From NCBI RefSeq assembly GCF_005765165.1, contig NZ_VCIW01000018.1, forward strand, positions 62,001 to 126,000: a stretch of 64,000 bases of DNA. Reading direction: 5' to 3'. The translations under genes and the position numbers were made by a program. This document shows, piece after piece, positions 1 through 11,094 of this stretch. Below the pieces are notes generated by a model, which saw only the letters and a list, made by a program, of their open reading frames with translations, was not told the origin of the DNA and searched no databases. The DNA comes from Paenibacillus antri. GTDB taxonomy: Bacteria > Bacillota > Bacilli > Paenibacillales > YIM-B00363. Every line of letters begins with the position of its first letter. Position 1 is the first letter of the stretch.

Positions 1-1638
1 CACCCAGTCGGCCTTGCCTTCTTCGACGAAGTCGAGGTCTTCCTCCATGTGCGCCGTAAATTCGACGTCCAGAATTTCCGGGAAGAACTCCTCCATCATC
101 GCGATGACCATGTCCCCGAGCTCCGTCGGGAAGAACTTCTTCTCCTCCATCGCCGCGTAGCCTCTCCGCTGAATCGTGTCCAGTATCGGGGCGTACGTAC
201 TCGGACGTCCGATGCCGAGCTCCTCGAGGGCGCGCACGAGCCGGGACTCCGTATAACGCGGCGGCGGCTGCGTGAAGTGCTGCTTCGGAAGGATCGACTC
301 CGCCTTCAGCTTCTGCCCCTTCTCGAGCGGCGGCAAAAACTTGTCGTCGTCGGTGACGCCGTCGTCATTGCCTTCTACGTACACCTTCATGAAGCCGGGA
401 AACTTCACCTTCGACCCGACGGCTCGGAACAGGACGCCGCCCGCCTCGAGGTCCGCCGTCACCGTGTCCAGCACGGCCGACGTCATCTGACTCGCGACGA
501 ATCGTTCCCACACGAGCTTATACAGCCGGAATTGGTCCCTAGACAGAAACGGTTTCACCGCTTCGGGCTCGTAAGCGACGGACGTCGGGCGAATGCCCTC
601 GTGCGCGTCTTGGGCGTTCGCGTTTTTCTTGGAGTAATTGCGAGGCGTCTCCGGCACGAACGCCGGGCCGAACTGCTTCGCGATATACTCCCGCGCTTCC
701 TCTTGCGCGATCGGCGAGATGCGGGGGGAGTCGGTACGCATATACGTAATGAGACCGACCGTGCCTTCCTTGCCGAGATCGACGCCCTCGTACAACTGCT
801 GGGCGATCTGCATCGTCTTGGCGGCGCGGAAGTTCAGCTTGCGCGCCGCTTCCTGCTGCATCGAGCTCGTAATGAACGGCGGCGACGGATGACGCTGCCG
901 CTCGCGCTCCTTGATCTCGGAGACGACGAACGCATTCTTGCCGACGGCCGCGAGAATCCGATTCACCTCGGCTTCGTTCGGGAGATCCTTCTTCTCGCCG
1001 CCTTCGCCGTAAAACTTCGCTTCGAACGCGATGTTCTTCTCCGCGAGCGTCGCCGTGATCGACCAGTATTCTTCCGGCTCGAACGCCTTGATCTCCTTCT
1101 CCCGGTCGGAGATGAGCTTGACCGCGACCGACTGCACGCGGCCGGCGGACAGTCCCTTCTTTACTTTCTTCCAAAGGAGCGGACTGATCTTGTACCCGAC
1201 GAGCCGGTCGAGAATGCGTCGCGCCTGCTGCGCGTTGACCAAGTCCATATTGATTTTCCGCGGCTGCTTGAACGCTTCCTTCACCGCTTGCTTCGTAATC
1301 TCATTGAACACGACGCGGCAAGGCTCGGTTTCGTCGATCTCGAGATAATGCGCCAAGTGCCAAGCGATCGCCTCGCCCTCCCGATCGGGGTCGGCCGCGA
1401 GATAGACGCGCTTGACCTTCTTGCGGGCGTCCTTCAATTCCTTAAGTACGTCACCCTTGCCGCGGATCGTAATATATTTCGGCGTAAACCCTTGTTCGAC
1501 GTCTACGCCGGTCTGGCTTTTCGGTAAATCGCGGATATGCCCCATCGAAGCCTTAACGATAAACTTGCTGCCCAAGTATTTCCCAATCGTCTTCGCCTTG
1601 GCCGGAGACTCCACGATGACGAGCGTATCGGCTGCCAT
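1..1638 (-). CDS. topA: DNA topoisomerase I, N-terminal part (cut by window edge)
   Basis: Type IA topoisomerase that relaxes negatively supercoiled DNA by single-strand passage. The frame stays open from the ATG at 1638 to the left edge, so only about 546 codons of a protein usually near 690 residues are visible and the C-terminal zinc domains lie outside. The N-terminus ([18 protein letters not shown]) opens the Toprim fold, [14 protein letters not shown] carries its acidic metal-binding motif, and [10 protein letters not shown] holds the active-site tyrosine. A GGGGTG ribosome site lies 8 bases before the start. It follows dprA by 21 bases, the usual Firmicute dprA-topA arrangement, so the two are probably co-transcribed. 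Confidence 0.97.
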   Translation of the reverse strand, partial: MAADTLVIVESPAKAKTIGKYLGSKFIVKASMGHIRDLPKSQTGVDVEQGFTPKYITIRGKGDVLKELKDARKKVKRVYLAADPDREGEAIAWHLAHYLEIDETEPCRVVFNEITKQAVKEAFKQPRKINMDLVNAQQARRILDRLVGYKISPLLWKKVKKGLSAGRVQSVAVKLISDREKEIKAFEPEEYWSITATLAEKNIAFEAKFYGEGGEKKDLPNEAEVNRILAAVGKNAFVVSEIKERERQRHPSPPFITSSMQQEAARKLNFRAAKTMQIAQQLYEGVDLGKEGTVGLITYMRTDSPRISPIAQEEAREYIAKQFGPAFVPETPRNYSKKNANAQDAHEGIRPTSVAYEPEAVKPFLSRDQFRLYKLVWERFVASQMTSAVLDTVTADLEAGGVLFRAVGSKVKFPGFMKVYVEGNDDGVTDDDKFLPPLEKGQKLKAESILPKQHFTQPPPRYTESRLVRALEELGIGRPSTYAPILDTIQRRGYAAMEEKKFFPTELGDMVIAMMEEFFPEILDVEFTAHMEEDLDFVEEGKADWV

Positions 1639-1659
1639 CTCCCCTGCACCCCATTTCCG

Positions 1660-2748
1660 TCATTTCATTCTTGCGATGTATCGCGAACCGGGAAGCGCCC
1701 GGATACGGTTCTTTACGAGTAACGATAACAAAACCGTGTGCAAATGTCCAAAACTGCGATTCGTGCGGACGATCATCTCATCGAGCGTCGCCGCTTCGGC
1801 CCCCATCGCCTCGAGCAGTTCGACCTCTTCCGGCGTAAGCGCTTCGTCTTCCTTGGCGGCGCCTCGCGCCGTCTTGGCGATGCCGAATTCGGCCAAAATA
1901 TCGTCCGGCGACGCCGCCATGAGAGCGCCCGCCCGAAGCAGCCGATAGCAGCCTGCGCTCTTCGGCGAGGTGACGAGCCCGGGCACGGCGAAGACGTCCC
2001 GGCTCGCGTTCGTCGCGCACTTCGCCGTATGCAGCGAGCCGCTCTCCGACGCCGCTTCCACGACGATCAACGCTCGCGAGATGCCCGCGATCAGCCGATT
2101 GCGCCACGGGAACGTCAGCTTCGACGGCTTCGCGTCCCAGCTGTACTCGCTGACGACGAGGCCGCGCTTCGCGATGGCGCGCTGCAGCGGTTCGTGCTCC
2201 GGCGGGTAACAGACGTTCAGTCCGTTGCCGAGCACGGCGATCGTCGCCCCCGTCGACCGCATCGCGCCTGCGTGCGCGTAGCTGTCGATACCGCGGGCGA
2301 GGCCGCTGACGACGCTTACCCCCGCTAGAGCAAGCTCCGCGCCGAACCACTCGGCCACTTCCCGGCCGTACGCGGTCGGGTGCCGCGTGCCGACGATGCC
2401 GCAGCAATTGCGCTGCAGCAGCGAGACGTCGCCCTGCGCGTACAGCACCCACGGCGGCTTCTCGATGCCGTGACGCAGCAGCGGGGGATACGTCGGATCG
2501 AAGTATGTGATCGGAACGACGCCGCGACTCTCGTAGAACCTAAGTTTACCTAGAATGTATTCATTCGTCAAAAGCGTTTGGATTCGCGCCGCTTTGCTCC
2601 TCGGAACGTCCGTCCCGGCCAAGAGCTCCGTCGCGGGGCGATCCAAAAAGCTGCGGAAATCCGGCACCGCGTCCACGATCTGTCGCATCGTCTCCCAACC
2701 GATGCCCTCCATCTCGTGGATCGCCAGCATGATTTGGTTTTCGTTCAA
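1660..2748 (-). CDS. dprA: DNA processing protein DprA (RecA loader in transformation)
   Basis: DprA/Smf binds incoming single-stranded DNA during natural transformation and loads RecA. The 362-residue protein has an N-terminal helical region, a Rossmann-like core with GIVGTRHPTAYG, VVSGLARGIDSYAHAGA and VLGNGLNVCYPPEH (roughly residues 110-210), and a C-terminal winged-helix-like segment (about 300-360) ending GSRYIARMK. The start codon is TTG, chosen because GGGAGGGA sits the right distance upstream and no closer ATG fits. A terminator separates it from sucD, so it needs its own promoter or read-through; no clear promoter was seen in the short gap. Confidence 0.95.
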   Translation of the reverse strand: MNENQIMLAIHEMEGIGWETMRQIVDAVPDFRSFLDRPATELLAGTDVPRSKAARIQTLLTNEYILGKLRFYESRGVVPITYFDPTYPPLLRHGIEKPPWVLYAQGDVSLLQRNCCGIVGTRHPTAYGREVAEWFGAELALAGVSVVSGLARGIDSYAHAGAMRSTGATIAVLGNGLNVCYPPEHEPLQRAIAKRGLVVSEYSWDAKPSKLTFPWRNRLIAGISRALIVVEAASESGSLHTAKCATNASRDVFAVPGLVTSPKSAGCYRLLRAGALMAASPDDILAEFGIAKTARGAAKEDEALTPEEVELLEAMGAEAATLDEMIVRTNRSFGHLHTVLLSLLVKNRIRALPGSRYIARMK

Positions 2749-2771
2749 CGTCGATCCCTCCCCGGAAAATG

Positions 2772-2817
2772 AAAAAAACCTCCCGCCTTCGGCTTGTCCG
2801 CCGAAAACGAGAGGTTG
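2772..2817 (-). terminator. Intrinsic terminator after sucD
   Basis: Read on the minus strand, AACCTCTCG pairs with a GGGAGGTT arm across a GC-rich inner stem and is followed by seven T. It lies between the sucD stop and the dprA start and should end most sucCD transcripts. Confidence 0.85.
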
Positions 2818-2850
2818 CTTACCTGCTCGGATGGTAAAGCTTCTATTAAA

Positions 2851-3783
<933 letters not shown>

Positions 3784-3818
3784 GGGTACTCCTCACATCC
3801 TTATAGTATAATGAGGCT

Positions 3819-4979
<1,161 letters not shown>

Positions 4980-5019
4980 CTCGAAACCTCCTATTCGATT
5001 CTCTGGACACAACTTCTCT

Positions 5020-5037
5020 ATTGTATCACGAACGTGA
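5020..5037 (-). promoter_or_regulatory. sucC -10 with adjacent 12-bp palindrome
   Basis: On the minus strand an extended -10 (TGA then TACAAT, 5025-5020) lies about 40 bases before sucC. Directly upstream, overlapping the spacer, is the perfect inverted repeat TCACGAACGTGA (5026-5037). No good -35 hexamer is visible, which fits an extended -10 promoter. The palindrome is placed where a repressor or activator would act; the protein that binds it is not identified. Confidence 0.5.
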
Positions 5038-5162
5038 AACATTTTCCTCTTTCGCGCGCGTCGATTCGACATTAAATTTGGTTGTACCCCTAATAACTTT
5101 TCCCAATAGCGGCGGATTAACAAGAACTTTGGTGAAAAATTTAATTTCTCGGGAAAATGTGG

Positions 5163-5168
5163 TATACT
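5163..5168 (+). promoter_or_regulatory. comM promoter, extended -10
   Basis: TGG followed by TATACT gives an extended -10 about 74 bases before the comM ATG. The -35 region (TTTAAT) is weak. Transcription would start near 5175 and run straight into the hairpin at 5197-5241. Confidence 0.5.
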
Positions 5169-5196
5169 CCTCGCAAACGAGCAAGCGATGAGGAAG

Positions 5197-5241
5197 CACC
5201 TCTCCTTCGAAGCATTACATTCGAAGAAGGGGTGTTTTTTT
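5197..5241 (+). terminator. Terminator-like hairpin in the comM leader
   Basis: CACCTCTCCTTCGAA (5197-5211) pairs with TTCGAAGAAGGGGTG (5220-5234) at 14 of 15 positions across an 8-base loop, followed at once by seven T and then the comM ATG. The only purine-rich ribosome site (AAGGGGTG) is inside the 3' arm. The same hairpin could therefore stop transcription and hide the start site. Confidence 0.65.
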
Positions 5242-6861
5242 ATGTACGGAACCTGTTACGGGGCATGCATGCACGGCATCGACGGGCGGACGGTGACGGT
5301 GGAGATCGACCTGGCCAACGGGTTGCCCGCGTTCTCTATCGTCGGTCTGCCCGACAACGCGGTGCGCGAATCGACGGAGCGCGTGCGCGCCGCGCTGAAG
5401 AACGGCGGATTCGAGTTTCCGATGCGGCGGATTACCGTCAACCTCGCGCCGGCCGACGTGCGCAAGGAAGGCGCGTCGTTCGATCTCGCGATCGCGGTCG
5501 GCATCCTGCTCGCGAGCGGCCAGTGGCCGGCGAGCGTCGCCGACGGCGCGATGTTTCTCGGCGAGCTCAGCCTGCTCGGCGACGTGCGGCCCGTGCCAGG
5601 CGTCCTGTCGATGGCGCTCGCCGCGAAGGATGCCGGCCTTGCGCGCATCGTCGTGCCCGCGGAGAACGCGCGGGAGGCGTCGCTCGCGGGCGGCATCGAC
5701 GTCGTGCCGGTCGCGCGGCTGCGCGACGTGCTCGACGCGGCGCTCGGCGTCGACTACGCCGGCGAGCAGTCGCGGACGGCGGACGATCGGAACGCTGCGG
5801 CCGGCGACTCGGACGAACTCGACTTCTCCGACGTGGTCGGGCAGATGCAGTCGAAGCGGGCGCTCGCGATCGCCGCGGCCGGGCGGCACAACATCGTCTT
5901 CATCGGTCCGCCGGGCTCCGGGAAGACGATGCTGATGCGTCGGCTCGCCACCATTCTTCCGCCGCTCGAGGACGACGAGGCGCTCGAGGTGACGAAGATC
6001 TACAGCGCGTCGGGCCAGCTCGCCGACCGCGGGGCGCTCGTCCGGCGCCGGCCGTTCCGCTCGCCCCACCATACGATATCGCCCCAAGGGCTCATCGGCG
6101 GCGGGGCGACGCCTCGCCCCGGCGAAGCGAGCCTCGCGCATCGCGGCGTCTTGTTCCTCGACGAGCTGCCGGAGTTTCCTCGGACGGCGCTGGAATCGCT
6201 CCGCCAGCCGCTCGAGGACGGGGCGGTGACGATCGCGCGGGCGCGCGGCGCGTTCACGTACCCCGCCCGTTTCGCGCTCGCGGGGACGATGAATCCGTGC
6301 CCGTGCGGTTACGACGGCTACGAAGAAGGCGGCCGGTCCTGCACGTGCTCCCTCCCCCGCAAGCTGGCGTATTTGTCGCGGTTGTCGGGGCCGCTCATGG
6401 ATCGGATCGACATGACGATGGACGTGCCGCGGCTGCGGCCGGAAGAGGCGGAGCTGCGCATGCGCGAAGGCGAATACGGAGCCTTAGGCGGTCCCCGATG
6501 GGATACGAAGTCGCTGATCCGGCTCGTCGACAAGGCGCGGGCGGCGCAGCGGGAACGATATGCGGGGCTTGGCATCCGCTCGAACGCGGAGCTGTCCGGC
6601 AAGCTGCTGCATCGATTTTGCCGGCTCGGCGCCGAGGCGTCCGGCAAGCTGATGCGCGCGTACGGCGCGCTGGAGTTCAGCGCCCGGGCGCATGACCGGG
6701 TGCTCAAGGTGGCGCGAACGATCGCGGACGCGGAAGGGTCGGAACGGATCGAGCCGGAGCATATGAACGAGGCGCTGACGTATCGGGCGTTGGACTTTCG
6801 CCGGCAGCGTCTGCGGGACGGGGATATGAAAGAAGCGACATCGCCCGCGGGAGGCGATTAG
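5242..6861 (+). CDS. comM: ComM/YifB-family AAA+ ATPase
   Basis: Mg-chelatase-like AAA+ protein. In proteobacteria ComM is a branch-migration helicase that helps integrate transforming DNA. The 539-residue protein has an N-terminal Lon-protease-like domain (about 1-170), Walker [14 protein letters not shown], a Walker B-type segment LFLDELPEF, and a cysteine group [20 protein letters not shown]. The ATG at 5242 gives the family start MYGTCYGA. An in-frame ATG at 5188 would add 18 residues and overlap the leader hairpin. It is the only plus-strand gene in this block, and its stop overlaps the stop of yraN on the other strand. Two transformation-type genes, dprA and comM, lie within 4 kb. Confidence 0.93.
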   Translation: MYGTCYGACMHGIDGRTVTVEIDLANGLPAFSIVGLPDNAVRESTERVRAALKNGGFEFPMRRITVNLAPADVRKEGASFDLAIAVGILLASGQWPASVADGAMFLGELSLLGDVRPVPGVLSMALAAKDAGLARIVVPAENAREASLAGGIDVVPVARLRDVLDAALGVDYAGEQSRTADDRNAAAGDSDELDFSDVVGQMQSKRALAIAAAGRHNIVFIGPPGSGKTMLMRRLATILPPLEDDEALEVTKIYSASGQLADRGALVRRRPFRSPHHTISPQGLIGGGATPRPGEASLAHRGVLFLDELPEFPRTALESLRQPLEDGAVTIARARGAFTYPARFALAGTMNPCPCGYDGYEEGGRSCTCSLPRKLAYLSRLSGPLMDRIDMTMDVPRLRPEEAELRMREGEYGALGGPRWDTKSLIRLVDKARAAQRERYAGLGIRSNAELSGKLLHRFCRLGAEASGKLMRAYGALEFSARAHDRVLKVARTIADAEGSERIEPEHMNEALTYRALDFRRQRLRDGDMKEATSPAGGD

Positions 6862-7235
6862 AACGCGTTGTCGACGTGGTTGATGGAGACGGACCTGCCG
6901 TCCGCGTCGAGCACGACGCCGATACAGTCGAACCGGACGGCGGCGGGGGCCGACGGCAGCCGCTGCAAGTACGACTGCGCGCATCGGCGCAGCGTCGCTT
7001 GTTTCTTCGGGGTGATCGACTCGAGCGGCGCGCCGAAGCGGCCCAGCGTGCCCTCCGAACGGGTGCGCACCTCGACGAAGACGAGCGCGCCGTCCTTCGC
7101 CTCGGCGACGAGGTCGACCTCGCCGTAACGGCAGCGCCAGTTGCTCGCGACGACGGCGTACCCGACGCTTCGGAGATACGCGGCCGCCGCCGCTTCGCCG
7201 GCCGCGCCGGTCGCCTTCCTTCGTCCTCCGTTCAT
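6858..7235 (-). CDS. yraN: UPF0102 family endonuclease-like protein YraN
   Basis: Small (125-residue) UPF0102/YraN family protein with a restriction-endonuclease-like fold; its cellular role is not settled. The core RYGEVDLVAEAKDGALVFVEVRTRS carries the E...D...E-x-x pattern of that fold, with R where many members have K. The start overlaps the end of ylqH by 4 bases (coupled translation). The TAA stop interlocks with the comM TAG on the opposite strand (bases TTAG). Confidence 0.9.
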   Translation of the reverse strand: MNGGRRKATGAAGEAAAAAYLRSVGYAVVASNWRCRYGEVDLVAEAKDGALVFVEVRTRSEGTLGRFGAPLESITPKKQATLRRCAQSYLQRLPSAPAAVRFDCIGVVLDADGRSVSINHVDNAF

Positions 7236-7534
7236 CGATCCCCGTCCTTCCTCGTCGCCCGATCTTGCGCCGCTTGGTCCGCACGGTAGACGAAGCTTAG
7301 TATTTCCGCGACGAGCCGGTACAGCTCCGGCGGAATTTCTTGCTCAAGGTCGAGCTTGGAGAGCACCTCGACGAGCGAAGCGTCCTCCCGCACCGGGACG
7401 CCGTTCTCGGCGGCGATCGCCACGATCCGCTCGGCCGTCTCGCCCTTCCCCTTCGCCTTGACGACCGGCGCGGCCGCGGCGTCCTTCGAATACGACAGGG
7501 CGACCGCTTGTTTCGGTTGCGATGATTTCGTCAT
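7232..7534 (-). CDS. ylqH: FlhB C-terminal-like protein YlqH
   Basis: A 100-residue protein that matches only the cytoplasmic tail of FlhB/EscU export-gate proteins: AVALSYS, APVVKAKGKGETAERIVAIA, ENGVPVREDASLVEVL and EIPPELYRLVAEILSFVY follow the FlhB_C pattern. The membrane part is absent, and so is the NPTH autocleavage motif that normally precedes this segment. The start overlaps the ylqG stop as ATGA, so the two are translationally coupled. The cellular role is unknown; similar orphan proteins occur beside rnhB in other Bacilli. Confidence 0.85.
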   Translation of the reverse strand: MTKSSQPKQAVALSYSKDAAAAPVVKAKGKGETAERIVAIAAENGVPVREDASLVEVLSKLDLEQEIPPELYRLVAEILSFVYRADQAAQDRATRKDGDR

Positions 7535-9294
7535 ACGCGAAAGTCGACTCCTTTGTACTTCGGCGGGGCGTACGCCGATGAGACGTTCATCTGCCCGCCC
7601 GGCGCCTGCGACTCTGCGTCGGTCGCGGCAGTCTCCTTCGGCTTTGCGGAGTGCTTGAACGTCAGGAGCTGATACCCGATCTCCCGCAGCGCCCCTTCCA
7701 TCCCCGACTTCTGCGTCTCCATCAACGCTTGCGCGGCTGGATGATCGTTCCAGACGTGCAGCCCGACGATCTTGTTCATCACCGTTACGTCGACCCACGT
7801 TTCGCCGAGCGAGGCGAGCGACAACTGGAACCACAGGCGGCAGTTGTCCGCGTCGAGCTCGCCCTTCTTCCCGCGCCGGGTATGGATTTGCACCGACGCA
7901 TTGCCGTCGCCTTCGCCGTCGCGCCCCTTCAGCGGGACGAACATCGTGACGTGCGCGAACGGCGCGGACTTGTCTTGGGCCATGAGCAGCTGCTGGCCCG
8001 TTATCGACTGCAGCGCCGTTTGCGCCGCTTCTTTGAGCGCCGGAGGCACGTCGGCGTCCGCCGCGATTTGCGACAGCAGCGACTTCAGCGTCTCGACGGG
8101 CGCCTTGTCGGCCGCGGAGGACGGCGACGCGGCCCCGTCCGCGGCGTGGGCGGCGGTCGGCGGCGCCGGAGGCGGCAGCACGTCGAGCGGCCGGAGCGGG
8201 CGCTCCGCAAGCGGCGAAGGCTTCGGCGCTTCGCCGCCTTCCGGCGCATCCATAGGCTGCGACTGCGCTGCCGCCTCCTGCGCTGGCCGCGGCGGCGGCG
8301 AAGCGGCGAGCTTCAGCCATTCGCGCTCCGCGTCGACGCCGAGCAGCTTCAGGAACGACAGCAGCGGCGGTCGTTCCGGGGCGGCCGGCGGCGGAGCGCT
8401 CGTCGGCGCGCCGCCGGGCGCGGGCAACGCCGACGCGGGCGCCCCGGTCGCGGCCGGCCCCGGCGCTTGCGCCGTCGGCGCGGCCGCCTGCGGTCCCGCG
8501 GCGCTCGCCGGCGCCCCAGGCGCCGCAGCGGCCCCGGGCGCGCTAGGCGGCGCCCCCGCCCCGGCGGCCGGCGCCCGCGCGCCGCCGGCATCCGCTGCCG
8601 CCTGCGGCCGCAGCGCCTCCCCCAGCAGCGCGTCCGCGCGCTGCAGCACCTCCAGCAGGCGCGTCGCCGCCTGCTTCGCCGCCGCGCTCGTCCCCGGCGC
8701 GGCCAGCGCGTCCCGCGCGCCCGTCTCGAGCGCGCGATGCAGCTCCGTCGGCGACGGTCCCGTCATCGCCGTATGCAGCGCGCGCACCGTCTCCGCGGTC
8801 GGCGGCAGTCCGCGCTTCGCCGCGGTCGCGGCGGCGCGCAGCAGCGCGTCCGTCTCGGCGTCGCCGGAGGGCGCCAGCGCCTCGACCGCCGACGCGACCG
8901 CCCCGTTCGTCGCGCGCGACATCGGCACGCCCTCCTCGTGAAGCACGCGCACGACGGCGCGGTTCAGCGGCGTATCCTTCATGCCGAAATTCTTCAACAC
9001 GCCCGCGAACGACTCCGTCGCGATGTCGACCGTCGAAGCGGACAACGGCTTCAGCAAGACGGCGAGCGAGCCGGAATCCGGCTGCACCTGAAACAGCGTC
9101 GCCTGACCGACCGGAATCGGCGTCTCCAGCTTGGCGCGCATCGTCGTCCCGCCTATATTGAGCAGCGCTTCGTTTTCCGCGAACAGCTGCAGCACGATGC
9201 CCCGAACGACCTGCCCGGGTTTCAACTCGAGCGTCTTCGGCTCCGCGGGCGCCGCATCGCCCAGCGCCGCGCGCATCAATCGACCGACGTCCAT
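7531..9294 (-). CDS. Ala/Pro-rich FliK-like protein (YlqG position)
   Basis: A 587-residue protein of unknown function. The N-terminal ~150 residues are ordinary in composition (LELKPGQVVRGIVLQLF). The middle, about 210-400, is low-complexity Ala/Pro/Gly and probably disordered. The C-terminal ~120 residues (LWFQLSLASLGETWVDVTV ... ALREIGYQL) follow the pattern of the flagellar hook-length control (FliK C-terminal) domain. Disordered linker plus compact C-domain is also the FliK layout. It is coupled to the FlhB-like ylqH. The position matches B. subtilis ylqG, but I would not assign the symbol from position alone. Confidence 0.75.
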   Translation of the reverse strand: MDVGRLMRAALGDAAPAEPKTLELKPGQVVRGIVLQLFAENEALLNIGGTTMRAKLETPIPVGQATLFQVQPDSGSLAVLLKPLSASTVDIATESFAGVLKNFGMKDTPLNRAVVRVLHEEGVPMSRATNGAVASAVEALAPSGDAETDALLRAAATAAKRGLPPTAETVRALHTAMTGPSPTELHRALETGARDALAAPGTSAAAKQAATRLLEVLQRADALLGEALRPQAAADAGGARAPAAGAGAPPSAPGAAAAPGAPASAAGPQAAAPTAQAPGPAATGAPASALPAPGGAPTSAPPPAAPERPPLLSFLKLLGVDAEREWLKLAASPPPRPAQEAAAQSQPMDAPEGGEAPKPSPLAERPLRPLDVLPPPAPPTAAHAADGAASPSSAADKAPVETLKSLLSQIAADADVPPALKEAAQTALQSITGQQLLMAQDKSAPFAHVTMFVPLKGRDGEGDGNASVQIHTRRGKKGELDADNCRLWFQLSLASLGETWVDVTVMNKIVGLHVWNDHPAAQALMETQKSGMEGALREIGYQLLTFKHSAKPKETAATDAESQAPGGQMNVSSAYAPPKYKGVDFRV

Positions 9295-9335
9295 CTTCCC
9301 GTCCCCTTCCGTCCGGATCTTGCGAATATCCTTAT

Positions 9336-9363
9336 ATATCGACGGCGAATCCCGAATTCGTTA
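9336..9363 (-). promoter_or_regulatory. Possible sigma-D-like promoter before the FliK-like gene
   Basis: On the minus strand TAAC (9363-9360), 16 bases, then GTCGATAT (9343-9336) resembles the motility sigma factor pattern TAAA-N15-GCCGATAT with one mismatch in each element. It lies about 42 bases before the start of the FliK-like gene. A 9-bp perfect hairpin (AATCCGCGA/TCGCGGATT, about 9372-9395) lies just upstream and lacks a T run. Confidence 0.3.
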
Positions 9364-9415
9364 CGTGTTTTTCCCAATCCGCGATCCGTTCGCGGATTCC
9401 CGCGTATCCCGAGGA

Positions 9416-10033
9416 TTAAAATAATTCCAGCTGCTCCATCCGTTCCGCGAACAGCTTGCCGAGGAACGACTGCCGATGCATCGGGCTCGCGCCGAACGCG
9501 AGCAGCCGCTCGCGGTGCAGCTTCGTCGCGTAGCCCTTATGTCCGGCGATGCCGTATTCCGGATACAGCGCATCCCACTCCCGGCACAACCGGTCCCGGG
9601 TCACCTTCGCGACGACCGACGCCGCGGCGATCGACAACGACAAGGCGTCGCCGTGAATGATGGCCGTCTGCGGCACGTCGACATCCACCGATTCCGCGTC
9701 GACCAACAAATGATCCGGCGTAAGTCCTAACGCGCGAACGGCCTTCTTCATCGCGAGCCGCGACGCCTGGCGAATATTGATCGCATCCACCGTCTCGGCG
9801 TCGACGCGCCCGACGCCGATGGCGATCGCCCGTTCCTCGATCAACGGCAGCAGCGCTTCGCGCTGCTTCTCCGTCAGCTTCTTCGAATCGTCCACGCCTT
9901 CGAGCGAGCAGCCCGCCGGCAAGACGACCGCCGCCGCGACGACGTCGCCGAACAGGCAGCCTCGCCCGACCTCGTCCACCCCCGCGACGTGCGCGCGGCC
10001 GGCGGTCCATAATTCATTTTCGTATGTAAGCAT
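9416..10033 (-). CDS. rnhB: Ribonuclease HII
   Basis: Cleaves the RNA strand of RNA-DNA hybrids and single ribonucleotides embedded in DNA. It is 205 residues with the signature GVDEVGRGCLFGDVVAAAVV (catalytic D and E of the metal site) and further acidic motifs VDDSKKLT and LLVDAESV. The frame is open far upstream; the ATG at 10033 is chosen because GGAGG lies 9 bases before it and the protein then has the family length. A terminator after rbgA lies upstream, followed by a TACAAT -10-like hexamer at 10077-10072. Confidence 0.95.
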   Translation of the reverse strand: MLTYENELWTAGRAHVAGVDEVGRGCLFGDVVAAAVVLPAGCSLEGVDDSKKLTEKQREALLPLIEERAIAIGVGRVDAETVDAINIRQASRLAMKKAVRALGLTPDHLLVDAESVDVDVPQTAIIHGDALSLSIAAASVVAKVTRDRLCREWDALYPEYGIAGHKGYATKLHRERLLAFGASPMHRQSFLGKLFAERMEQLELF

Positions 10034-10081
10034 AACCCCGATCCTCCAACGAAACAGCGATAATAACCCCCATTGTACAGC

Positions 10082-10109
10082 AAAAAAAGCCCATCGTCTT
10101 CGATGAGCT
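10082..10109 (-). terminator. Intrinsic terminator after rbgA
   Basis: Minus-strand hairpin AGCTCATCG/CGATGGGCT with an AAGA loop and a run of seven T. It separates the lepB-rbgA unit from rnhB. Confidence 0.85.
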
Positions 10110-10155
10110 CTTCCCAATGTTTCCCGCCGCACGCGGCGAACGCGCGCCGATCGAA

Positions 10156-11025
10156 TTATACTAAACCCGGCAGCTCCAACGTAATCCGCCCCAGCTTGCC
10201 GCTTCGCAAATCGTGCAGGAAGACGTCGGACGCCTTGGCCAGATTGATCTTCCCGCCGCTCATGACCGCGCCGCGCCGGCGGCCGATCGCTTCCAGCAGC
10301 TCGACGACCTGGTTCGGATCTTCGAGATCCTCCGGAAGGGTTTCGATCCCGTACCGCTCCTGGAACACGCCCGGATACCGCTTGCATAGAAACTTCGCCG
10401 TGAAGAACGCCACGTCTTCCGAATTCAAGATTTCGTCCCGGATCGCTCCCGTCGCCGCCAATCGAAACCCGACTTGCGGATCTTCGAACTTCGGCCACAG
10501 AATGCCCGGCGTATCGAGCAAATCCATCTCCTTGCCGAACTTGATCCACTGCTGCCCCTTCGTCACGCCCGGCCGGTCCCCGGTCGCGGCGACGGCTCGC
10601 CCGGCGAGCCGGTTGATGAGCGTCGACTTGCCGACGTTCGGAATGCCGACGATCAACGTGCGGATCGGACGGGGCTCCATCCCTTTCTTCCGCCACGCCT
10701 CGTACTTCGGCGCCATGAGCTCCTTCGCCCGAGGCAAGATGTCGCGCACGCCGGTTCCCGTGCTCGCGTCGATCGGAAGCACCCGCACTTGATCCGCCGC
10801 CAGCTTCTCGACCCACCGTTCGGTCGCCGCCGGATCCGCCAGATCGCTCTTATTGAGCAGTACCAGACGGGGCTTCTGGCCGAGAATGTCGCCGATCATC
10901 GGATTGCGGCTCGAAGCCGGCAATCGGGCGTCGAGCAGCTCGATCGCCACGTCGATCAATTTCAGCTTTTCTTCGATTTGCCTTCGTGCCCGGGTCATAT
11001 GTCCCGGAAACCATTGAATCGTCAT
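10156..11025 (-). CDS. rbgA: Ribosome biogenesis GTPase RbgA
   Basis: Circularly permuted GTPase needed for late assembly of the 50S subunit. The 289-residue protein starts [15 protein letters not shown], as in B. subtilis RbgA. The G4-like NKSDLAD precedes the G1 loop [14 protein letters not shown] and DTPGILWPK, which is the permuted order. The ATG at 11025 was preferred over an upstream in-frame start because the protein then begins exactly as the family does. It follows lepB by 69 bases. Confidence 0.96.
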   Translation of the reverse strand: MTIQWFPGHMTRARRQIEEKLKLIDVAIELLDARLPASSRNPMIGDILGQKPRLVLLNKSDLADPAATERWVEKLAADQVRVLPIDASTGTGVRDILPRAKELMAPKYEAWRKKGMEPRPIRTLIVGIPNVGKSTLINRLAGRAVAATGDRPGVTKGQQWIKFGKEMDLLDTPGILWPKFEDPQVGFRLAATGAIRDEILNSEDVAFFTAKFLCKRYPGVFQERYGIETLPEDLEDPNQVVELLEAIGRRRGAVMSGGKINLAKASDVFLHDLRSGKLGRITLELPGLV

Positions 11026-11094
11026 CGCTTGCGCCCTGCCTTCTATCGCAGCCGTCCTCGAAGCGGAACGAACGTCCACGCTCCGGGCGGTCGA

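Noticed and set aside
9372-9395. Perfect 9-bp hairpin between rnhB and the FliK-like gene as a terminator
   Set aside because: On the minus strand it is followed by GGGAAAAA, not T. On the plus strand no gene ends there.
7651-9660. A 669-codon plus-strand frame opposite the FliK-like gene
   Set aside because: Arg-rich shadow that runs past the gene boundaries into rnhB. The minus strand has coupled starts and stops.
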